From assembly GCA_963602445.1 (NCBI GenBank), contig CAVCIY010000074.1, positions 1 through 16,240 of the forward strand: DNA of 16,240 nt, written 5' to 3'. This document shows, in pieces, positions 7,197 through 12,507 of this stretch. The DNA comes from Alangreenwoodia sp963602445. Lineage in GTDB: Bacteria > Bacillota > Clostridia > Peptostreptococcales > Anaerovoracaceae. The notes under the pieces are model-generated. The model saw nothing but the letters and a program-made list of their open reading frames with translations. It was not told where the DNA came from and did not search any database. Positions within the stretch are counted from its first letter, which is position 1; every line of letters begins with the position of its first letter. Both the position numbers and the translations under genes were made by a program.

Positions 7197-7420
7197 ACAA
7201 AATTTACATACTTCTGCTGTCTTTAAAATCAAACATTCCTACTGTCTTAAAATTAATATATCCTCGTAATTTAAATTCAAACACTCTGGTCAATTTGAGT
7301 CAATTTGAGTCAATTTGAAATTTAAGCACTCCGGTCAATTTCAGCCAATTTGAGTCAATTTTAAAATTCAAGCACTCCGACAAATTTGAGCCGATTTGAA
7401 ATTCGCATATCTGAATATTA
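7197..7420. repeat. Nested tandem array between dprA and topA (45-bp units with 10-bp sub-units)
   Basis: Two clear 45-bp units lie at 7273-7317 and 7318-7362, with a shortened 36-bp one at 7363-7398. Each has a CACTCYGG-type block followed by iterations of GTCAATTTGA. That decamer occurs three times in exact succession at 7289-7318. Towards topA (7197-7272) the pattern decays into units of about 24 bp of the type TTAAAATTAA...TC. The array fills half of the 453-bp dprA-topA gap. The rest is the topA promoter and leader on one side and an A/G-rich stretch (7460-7500) on the other. No gene is visible. Confidence 0.8.
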
Positions 7421-7490
7421 AGACAGCGCTAGTTTAAAATTACCCCTGCCTCAAAATGATTAAACATTATTTTTTTCTTTCTTTTTTATC

Positions 7491-7530
7491 TTTCATCTTA
7501 TCTTACGCTATTTTACGTTATCTTACGATA
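7491..7530. repeat. 10-bp tandem repeat across the dprA stop codon
   Basis: Four consecutive decamers on the plus strand are TTTCATCTTA (7491), TCTTACGCTA (7501), TTTTACGTTA (7511) and TCTTACGATA (7521). The last is coding and holds the final dprA codons (Ile-Val-Arg). The stop codon is at the end of the preceding unit (7518-7520). On the minus strand, three successive units read CGTAAGATAA, CGTAAAATAG and CGTAAGATAA, so each supplies a stop triplet. Confidence 0.8.
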
Positions 7531-8396
7531 AAGATTCTTCCCATAGATGTTGTGAGAAGCCCTTTTATCTCCATTATACTCACTAAGGCATTTATCTCCG
7601 GAATACTTTTTCCGAGCTTGGCGGCAAGCTGCTCGGCTGTGACCTCGCTCTCGCGGCATACGACATCGTAAACTGACTCCTCGTCACTGCCCATTTCTTC
7701 TTTTTTTTCTACTTTTTCCGGCTCAAGTGAAATCCCAAGAGCTGATATAATGTCATCAATAACGGCTACAGGAAAAGCTCCGTCCTGAATAAGTTTGTTG
7801 CTTCCTAGGCACGAGACAACAGATATATTTCCGGGCACAACAAAAAGACCTCTTCCCTGTTCACCGGCATACGAAGCCGTGATAAGAGATCCGCTTGAAA
7901 TGCCCGCCTCCGCAACGCAAACAGCTTCGGAAATCCCGCTTATAAGTCTGTTTCTTTGAGGAAATGTATATGGTGCCGGACGCGTCCCCGCAATATACTC
8001 GGAAATAAGCAGTCCGTTCTGAATTATGCACTCTCGCAATCTCCTGTGAGATGCAGGATAGCAGATATCAACTCCGCAGCCGAGAACCGCAATCGTCTTG
8101 CCGCCACCGTCAATTGCTCCTTTGTGAGCCTCAGCGTCGCACCCGTATGCCATGCCGCTTACCGTAACGATTCCATATTGTGCAAGCCTCTTTCCTATAT
8201 TGTACGCGGCCCACTTTCCGTAATGCGACGCTTTTCTTGCACCCACAACTGCAACACATCTCTTATTTAGCAATTCCGAGTCGCCAAGTAAGTATAAAAC
8301 TTTCGGTGGTTTTTCAATATTACGCAAAAGATTTGGGTAGTCTTTATCCTCAATATTTATCTTTTTAATATCATCGTCTTTAATAATATAATTCAT
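7518..8396 (-). CDS. dprA: DNA processing protein DprA (Smf)
   Basis: A 292-residue DprA protein that in naturally competent bacteria protects incoming single-stranded DNA and loads RecA on it. It is also widespread in bacteria not known to be competent. The Rossmann-like core shows GARKAS (52-57), VSGMAYGCDAEAH (79-91), GCGVDICYP (107-114) and FPQRNRLISGIS (145-156). A C-terminal winged-helix-like segment spans about 240-290. The longest open frame starts at a TTG at 8462, overlapping the comM stop, but those extra 22 residues are translated from the CCGGATT repeat. I therefore use the ATG at 8396, which begins MNYII; its Shine-Dalgarno site is weak. It lies 62 bp after comM, probably on the same transcript. 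Confidence 0.93.
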   Translation of the reverse strand: MNYIIKDDDIKKINIEDKDYPNLLRNIEKPPKVLYLLGDSELLNKRCVAVVGARKASHYGKWAAYNIGKRLAQYGIVTVSGMAYGCDAEAHKGAIDGGGKTIAVLGCGVDICYPASHRRLRECIIQNGLLISEYIAGTRPAPYTFPQRNRLISGISEAVCVAEAGISSGSLITASYAGEQGRGLFVVPGNISVVSCLGSNKLIQDGAFPVAVIDDIISALGISLEPEKVEKKEEMGSDEESVYDVVCRESEVTAEQLAAKLGKSIPEINALVSIMEIKGLLTTSMGRIFIVR

Positions 8397-8430
8397 AATC
8401 TCTAATTTACACAGTGTCCTTTGCAATCCG

Positions 8431-8460
8431 GCCGGATTTTGCCGGATTTTCGCCGGATTC
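8431..8460. repeat. 10-bp tandem repeat starting at the comM stop codon
   Basis: Three consecutive plus-strand decamers are GCCGGATTTT (8431-8440), an identical GCCGGATTTT (8441-8450) and CGCCGGATTC (8451-8460). The comM stop (8459-8461) overlaps the last one. The array fills half of the short spacer before dprA and is translated in the spurious upstream extension of dprA. It is much richer in G+C than its surroundings. Confidence 0.85.
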
Positions 8461-10048
8461 AAACTGCTGTTTTATTCATACCTGACATCTTGTCAGATAC
8501 ATATTTCGGCTCCTTATATGCAACCGCCTCCGCTATATGCATCGGCTTTACATCCCTACTGCCCTCAATATCCGCAACGGTTCTTGCCACTTTAAGAATT
8601 CTCATGCTTGACCTGATACTTAGAGAATATCTTTTATATGCCTGTTCCAAAAGATTTTCCGACACCTCGTCAAGTCCGCAATATTTCTTTATATGAGATT
8701 GTTCCATCTGTGAATTGTATGAAATATTTTCATATTCATATCTCTTTTTCTGTATTTCTCTCGCCCTAAGTACGCCTTCTCTAAGCTCTTGTGTACTCTT
8801 ATTTGCTCCGGTTTTAAAAAATTTTATACTCTCCGGGGAATTCACATGGACAAACAAATCGATCCTATCAAGAAACGGTCCTGACAGCTTCGCCCGATAT
8901 CTTTCTATCTGATATTCCTGACATGTGCACTCTCTGTTTGGATCACCGGCAAAGCCGCACGGACACGGATTCATTGCTGCAACTGTGAGAAACTTTGAAG
9001 GAAAAATGTATTTTCCGCCCATTCTTGAAACAGATACCTTTTCATCTTCCATCGGTGTTCTCAGTGACTCCAGACTGGATTTTGAAAATTCGGGAAGCTC
9101 ATCAAGAAACAGAACTCCCAGGTGCGCTAAGGTAACTTCTCCGGGCCTTGGTCTGTAACCGCCTCCCGTGAGAGCCGCAGGTGTAATTTTGGTATCGGGC
9201 GAGCGAAACGGTCTCGAAAATATGAGCGGCTGATCTTCATTTATAAATCCCGTCACGCTATATATTTTCGTAAGCTCGATCATCTCATCATAAGAGAGCG
9301 GTGGCATTATGCCCGGAAGCCTCTTTGCCATCATGGATTTTCCCGAGCCGGGCGAACCGCTCATAAGAATATTGTGCATAGCCGCAGCCGCAATCTGAAA
9401 TGCGCGCTTTGCCCTTTCCTGCCCTTCAACGTCTGCAAAATCCGGAATTTTGCTTAGTTCGTCCGAATATGAGTGTTTTATACTTTCCATGTATTTTCTT
9501 CCGTCGCCCTTTATCAGCTCTATCTTCTTTCCGCCTGATATATGTTCCGTAACTTCCGCAAGAGATTTTGCGGCAAATATGTCGATATCCGAAACAATTA
9601 GTGCTTCCTGTAAATTTTCGGCAGGTATAAAAAACTTTTTTATACCCGCCTTCCTCATATCTATAAGGAGAGGCAATATGCCTTTGACTCTTACAAGTCT
9701 TCCGTCAAGAGTCATTTCGCCTAGATATGCATATTCGTCTTCCTGATATTCTTTTTCGATTCTGATTTTCTTTCCGGCAGTCAATATCCCCACAGCAATC
9801 GGCAGATCAAAGTGTGTCCCCTCTTTTTTTCTGTCCGCCGGTGAAAGATTAACCGTAACACGTTCCTGTGGAAACTGAAAGCCTGTATTTACAATCGCGG
9901 CACGAACCCTTTCCTTAGACTCCTTTATAACCGTATCGGCCAGTCCGACAATATGAAATGACGGAAATCCAAAAGAGACATCGGTCTCTACTGTAATTTT
10001 TTCTGCTGTTATCCCGGTTAGCGTGCCGCAAATAATTTTTGAATACAT
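8459..10048 (-). CDS. comM: ComM / YifB-family Mg-chelatase-like AAA+ ATPase
   Basis: A 529-residue protein of the YifB/ComM family. In Vibrio cholerae ComM is a hexameric helicase promoting branch migration during natural transformation. Residues 1-175 form the Lon-protease-like (S5-type) N-terminal domain, with the GLADTVIKESKERVRAA signature at 35-51. The AAA+ module has Walker A GSPGSGKS (231-238), Walker B VLFLDE (312-317), a cysteine cluster CPCG...CTC (362-376) and GPFLDRIDL (390-398). A helical YifB C-terminal domain follows. Length is typical. The ATG has AGGGGG seven bases upstream. With dprA downstream it forms a DNA uptake/recombination pair. Its stop codon is the start of a tandem decamer repeat. 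Confidence 0.96.
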   Translation of the reverse strand: MYSKIICGTLTGITAEKITVETDVSFGFPSFHIVGLADTVIKESKERVRAAIVNTGFQFPQERVTVNLSPADRKKEGTHFDLPIAVGILTAGKKIRIEKEYQEDEYAYLGEMTLDGRLVRVKGILPLLIDMRKAGIKKFFIPAENLQEALIVSDIDIFAAKSLAEVTEHISGGKKIELIKGDGRKYMESIKHSYSDELSKIPDFADVEGQERAKRAFQIAAAAMHNILMSGSPGSGKSMMAKRLPGIMPPLSYDEMIELTKIYSVTGFINEDQPLIFSRPFRSPDTKITPAALTGGGYRPRPGEVTLAHLGVLFLDELPEFSKSSLESLRTPMEDEKVSVSRMGGKYIFPSKFLTVAAMNPCPCGFAGDPNRECTCQEYQIERYRAKLSGPFLDRIDLFVHVNSPESIKFFKTGANKSTQELREGVLRAREIQKKRYEYENISYNSQMEQSHIKKYCGLDEVSENLLEQAYKRYSLSIRSSMRILKVARTVADIEGSRDVKPMHIAEAVAYKEPKYVSDKMSGMNKTAV

Positions 10049-10128
10049 TTTTTATCCCCCTATTTCCTACTCACCTCACAAACGAAAAGCTCGGCGATAC
10101 GGCCGGCCCGTAAAGCTTATACCAAAAC

Positions 10129-10311
10129 TCATACCCTTTTTTCTATCATGCGCTCAAAAATATATATAATCGCAGTCAAAACAAAAGTAATTATATATGC
10201 ATATATACTCTTCATTCCGGTTTCATTTTTAAGAATACCCGGAACAAAAGCCAGCATGCAAAAGATGACTACTGCCAATATCGTCCTGATTAAGATCAAA
10301 GTTTTTCTCAT
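10129..10311 (-). CDS. Small two-helix membrane protein, function unknown
   Basis: A 60-residue protein I do not recognise. It has two hydrophobic segments, about residues 7-26 and 38-53, joined by a polar hairpin (LKNETGMKS). The ends are basic: MRK at the front and ERMIEKRV at the back. With positive charges at both ends and none that would favour export of a terminus, both ends are probably cytoplasmic. A GAGGT Shine-Dalgarno site lies six to seven bases before the ATG, and a strong hairpin (10329-10350) lies just upstream. It sits 162 bp after the secreted-protein gene on the same strand and 80 bp before comM. Small membrane proteins beside secreted antimicrobials are often immunity proteins, but nothing in the sequence proves that here. 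Confidence 0.65.
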   Translation of the reverse strand: MRKTLILIRTILAVVIFCMLAFVPGILKNETGMKSIYAYIITFVLTAIIYIFERMIEKRV

Positions 10312-10328
10312 CTCCGTACCTCACAATC

Positions 10329-10350
10329 GAACCGGGATTTCTCCCGGTTC
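10329..10350 (-). promoter_or_regulatory. Perfect 9-bp hairpin with GAAA tetraloop just upstream of the small membrane-protein gene
   Basis: On the minus strand GAACCGGGA and TCCCGGTTC pair completely around GAAA, a GNRA-type loop. The stem ends 17 bases before the start codon, directly next to the Shine-Dalgarno region. No T-run follows on either strand, so it is not a classical terminator. It could stabilise a processed mRNA 5' end or bind a protein. Confidence 0.6.
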
Positions 10351-10400
10351 TCTAATCATGTAATGCAGGAAAAATATCCCGCTTTTTAAAAACAGCCCTT

Positions 10401-10475
10401 GCCCAGTCAAGCATTGCTCGGTCAAAATTAGCTCAGTCAAGCATTGCCCGATCAAAATTTGCTCAGTCAAGGCTT
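10401..10475. repeat. 15-bp tandem repeat, five units, starting at the stop codon of the secreted-protein gene
   Basis: Five units in exact 15-bp phase begin at 10401, 10416, 10431, 10446 and 10461. All carry GCYCRRTCAA. Units 1 and 3 end GCATT and units 2 and 4 end AATTA/AATTT, so there is also a 30-bp higher-order period. The last unit (10461-10475) runs into the TAA stop of the upstream gene (10474-10476). The remaining 89 bp before the small membrane-protein gene holds the tetraloop hairpin and no clear promoter. Confidence 0.88.
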
Positions 10476-11580
10476 ATCTTTTATATTTTTTCGTATAATA
10501 TGTTCTTTCGCTGTATGTTTTTCTCGTCTTTGTATTCCATATCTTAAGATATGTCTTTGTATATGTAACTTTCTTCATATTGCATGTATACCGTTTGATA
10601 GTATATCCGATCTTCTCACAATGTTCTTTTATCGCTTCTGCTGCGACTGCTGTCAATGCTGCTGCCGGTATATTTGCCGTATATGCCGAAAAAGCCGCTG
10701 CAGCTGCGACAGCCGTATATCCTACGATTTTAAATGTTCCGCTTCTTTTGTAAACAAGTCTGTATGCCGGATCTGCGACAATCGGAAATGACGATTCTTC
10801 TGTGAAATTCACATACTGCCTGATAATGCTTCCGTCGATTTCATAATATGTCTCAACAGCATTGCCGTTAGCATCCTTAGCCCACGCAGGCTCTATCTCG
10901 CCGTAAATTCCGCCTTCACTGTCAACTATAAAAATACTTTCGTCAGATATTTCATTTGATCCTCGATCCGCTATTATAAAATTTTTCGTATCTTCATCTA
11001 AATCTCTAAAGAAAGAAAGCTTTGTATTTTCAGGCAGATCATATATAAAATCATATGAATCCGCAGCTTTGGCATTTTGAATAGTTATAAGACTTCTGAC
11101 ACTTGCATCGTTTTCAGTATCTTCGTCAGAAAGAAGCTGAACCGAAACAACTGCATCATCTTTAGCCTCATACACTACCGTGCCGGAGTCAGTGACATAT
11201 CCGGCTTCATCTTCATCAACAGGAAGCTGCATAGAAATTTTTTCGCCGTTTTCGGAATCATACTCAATTTCTCCTCCAAGTCTTGCAATTGTCAGAGAAT
11301 CATCAGTCCCCTCAAAAACATCTTCTTTTTCCTTGATATTTTTCTGAACATTTTCCGTCCCGGTTATATTTTCAACAATTTCGGCTTCCTGTTCAGCTTT
11401 TCTAATCTCTTTCTCACTCTTGCCGCAAGAATATTCTATGCAAGCCGACTGCGATAAACTTTCAGAAGCAATATTTACTCCGTACGAATCCGCAAATTCA
11501 TTTGTTTCACTGCCAAATGAACATACAGCAGCAGAAAAAAACATAATTGTACTCACGAATACAGATATAACTTTTCTCAT
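10474..11580 (-). CDS. Secreted protein of unknown function with Ala-rich helix and cationic C-terminus
   Basis: A 368-residue protein with a Sec-type signal peptide (MRK, hydrophobic core 4-20, likely cleavage near 24). Cys20 lacks a lipobox, so it is not a lipoprotein. Residues 25-160 are acidic and probably extended. Residues about 160-272 read as a beta-rich module with ITIQNAKAADSYDFIYDLP (166-184), EPAWAKDANGNAVETYYEI (230-248) and FPIVADPAYR (265-274). I recall similar PWA-DA and YPVVADP motifs in secreted proteins of Gram-positive bacteria with variable C-termini. Here the C-terminus is an Ala-rich hydrophobic stretch (288-317), then a Lys/Tyr/Thr-rich basic tail (318-368) with two cysteines. 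GGAGG lies 12 bases before the ATG. The gene follows a long leader with a 25-bp repeat array. A secreted toxin, bacteriocin-like factor or wall-binding protein are all possible. Confidence 0.8.
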   Translation of the reverse strand: MRKVISVFVSTIMFFSAAVCSFGSETNEFADSYGVNIASESLSQSACIEYSCGKSEKEIRKAEQEAEIVENITGTENVQKNIKEKEDVFEGTDDSLTIARLGGEIEYDSENGEKISMQLPVDEDEAGYVTDSGTVVYEAKDDAVVSVQLLSDEDTENDASVRSLITIQNAKAADSYDFIYDLPENTKLSFFRDLDEDTKNFIIADRGSNEISDESIFIVDSEGGIYGEIEPAWAKDANGNAVETYYEIDGSIIRQYVNFTEESSFPIVADPAYRLVYKRSGTFKIVGYTAVAAAAAFSAYTANIPAAALTAVAAEAIKEHCEKIGYTIKRYTCNMKKVTYTKTYLKIWNTKTRKTYSERTYYTKKYKR

Positions 11581-11638
11581 AAAATCCCTTTTCCTCCATA
11601 ATCATAGAATCGTCCGATACATTCGCGAATACGCCAAA

Positions 11639-11846
11639 TTTCGCCGCGTCTGACAAGTAAATCTTTTCCGCCGCATCAATCTTCAACGTATTCCGCCGCA
11701 TCAAGTTTCAACTTATTTCGCTGCATGAAGCTTTAACTTATTTCGCTGCATGAAGCTTTAACTTATTTCGCCGCATCAAGATTAGCCTTATGTCGTCTTA
11801 ACAGACGATTCAATTTATTTCGTCACATCGGACGATCAACCTTTAG
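11639..11846. repeat. 25-bp tandem array, about eight units, in the leader of the secreted-protein gene
   Basis: Five units keep an exact 25-bp phase: 11666-11690, 11691-11715, 11716-11740, 11741-11765 and 11766-11790. The units at 11716 and 11741 are identical over all 25 bases. Flanking units (11639-11665, 11791-11817, 11818-11846) are diverged and 27-29 bp long. The plus-strand core is TTTCGCYGCATSAAG followed by TTTAACTTA. Identity is highest in the centre and falls towards both ends, as expected if new copies arise internally. No convincing reading frame runs through the array. Confidence 0.9.
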
Positions 11847-11933
11847 AATTTCCCCCTTAGCACATATCCAAAACTGCATAAAAATAACATGTGCTTTTCT
11901 AAAAACAACGATATAGGTACATAAATAATTCAT
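11823..11933 (-). CDS. Possible 36-residue small ORF (doubtful)
   Basis: ATG at 11933 to TGA at 11823 encodes a hydrophobic peptide starting MNYLCTYIVVFRKAHVIF and ending DRPM. There is no Shine-Dalgarno site at its ATG and no family is recognisable. It is listed for two reasons. It lies in the transcribed leader downstream of a strong promoter. Its stop codon also falls at the first, diverged unit of the 25-bp array, the same arrangement seen at the ends of real genes here. Confidence 0.2.
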   Translation of the reverse strand: MNYLCTYIVVFRKAHVIFMQFWICAKGEILKVDRPM

Positions 11934-11987
11934 AATAGTACATAGTACAGAACCAAATTCATGTTTTTATATCTCTTACGTCACTTT

Positions 11988-12007
11988 ATTCACCCCCTTT
12001 CGTGAAT
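11988..12007 (-). promoter_or_regulatory. Inverted repeat at the predicted transcription start, with a Shine-Dalgarno-like loop
   Basis: ATTCAC and GTGAAT (six perfect pairs) flank an eight-base loop that is GAAAGGGG on the minus strand. The element begins 4 bp after the -10 box at 12011-12016. It could be an operator or a 5'-terminal hairpin. The G-rich loop is followed by GTGAATAAAGTGACGTAA, a five-codon frame that could act as a leader peptide. Confidence 0.4.
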
Positions 12008-12010
12008 CAA

Positions 12011-12077
12011 ATTATATACCGATTGGATAATTTTGTAAATACCTTTTGCGTGTTTTTTTCCTGTTTTTTCCTTTTTT
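12011..12077 (-). promoter_or_regulatory. Strong sigma-A promoter with phased upstream A-tracts
   Basis: On the minus strand TTTACA (12034-12039), a 17-bp spacer and a perfect TATAAT (12011-12016) form the core. Upstream lie four A-tracts at 12044-12047, 12053-12059, 12064-12069 and 12072-12077. The first three are centred 10.5 bp apart, one helical turn, and the fourth is 8 bp further. Such tracts bend DNA and act as UP elements for the RNA polymerase alpha subunit. The transcript would start near 12004 and run about 420 nt to the secreted-protein gene. The intervening 11847-11987 stretch is A/T-rich with only the doubtful small ORF. Confidence 0.75.
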
Positions 12078-12110
12078 AGTTCTTAGCATCTTGACTGGTT
12101 CTTTCGCACG

Positions 12111-12143
12111 AAAAAACCGGCTGCCGCAAAAAGCGACAGCCGG
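12111..12143 (-). terminator. Intrinsic terminator of secG
   Basis: On the minus strand CCGGCTGTCGC pairs with GCGGCAGCCGG around a TTTTT loop, eleven pairs with one G-T wobble, and is followed directly by six T residues. It lies 45 bp past the secG stop. It is the only canonical terminator in the window and closes the glycolysis-secG block. Confidence 0.95.
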
Positions 12144-12187
12144 CTAATACTCTTTATATATTCTTATATATTCTTATACATTTCCTG

Positions 12188-12418
12188 CTACTCAATAGCT
12201 GTAAGAACAACTGCGCAGATAAAGAATACGATAGCACCTACTGCGGTAATCTTGCTCAAAATAGATTCTAGACCGCTGCTCTTTTTCTTTCCGAAAAGCT
12301 GTTCTGCACCGCCGCCGATAGATCCTGACAGACCTGCACTGTTTCCTGACTGGAAAAGAATGCTTGCGATAAGAACGAGTGATGCTATAATCAAAATAAT
12401 CATAACTGCTGTTTTCAT
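12188..12418 (-). CDS. secG: SecG, protein translocase subunit
   Basis: A 76-residue membrane protein of the SecYEG translocon, assisting SecA-driven export. It has two transmembrane segments (about 4-22 and 57-74) joined by the conserved loop LFQSGNSAGLSGSIGGG (21-37) and LFGKKK (41-46). The length is typical for Firmicutes. GGGAGG lies eight bases upstream of the ATG. It follows eno by 89 bp, with its own promoter in the gap, and ends at a strong terminator. In many Firmicutes secG follows eno and is followed by rnr and smpB. Here those are absent downstream. Confidence 0.96.
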   Translation of the reverse strand: MKTAVMIILIIASLVLIASILFQSGNSAGLSGSIGGGAEQLFGKKKSSGLESILSKITAVGAIVFFICAVVLTAIE

Positions 12419-12474
12419 GCGGATGCCCTCCCTATATTTAAAATTAATTGTCTAATGCATAACCAATCCATAAA

Positions 12475-12503
12475 ATTATACATTATCCACAATCACTTTG
12501 CAA
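12475..12503 (-). promoter_or_regulatory. Sigma-A promoter of secG
   Basis: On the minus strand TTGCAA (12498-12503), a 17-bp spacer and a perfect TATAAT (12475-12480) lie between eno and secG. Transcription would start near 12468, giving a leader of about 50 nt. An A/T-rich inverted repeat (AACTTA/TAAGTT, 12505-12519) covers the eno stop just upstream of the -35 box and is too weak to be a convincing terminator. Confidence 0.8.
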
Positions 12504-12507
12504 TAAC

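Noticed and set aside
8397..8462. Extended dprA start at TTG overlapping the comM stop
   Set aside because: The added residues are a translation of the CCGGATT repeat, and the ATG at 8396 fits a normal DprA N-terminus.
10097..10112. GGCCGGCC-centred palindrome (10101-10108) as a terminator of the small membrane-protein gene
   Set aside because: The stem is short with no T-run on either strand. It is simply a GC-rich palindrome.
11510..11580. Lipoprotein signal in the secreted protein
   Set aside because: Cys20 is preceded by valine at -1, which does not fit a lipobox. An ordinary Sec signal peptide fits better.
11507..11704. 65-codon minus-strand frame overlapping the secreted-protein start
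   Set aside because: It overlaps the signal-peptide codons in another frame and starts in the 25-bp array. No ribosome site is seen.
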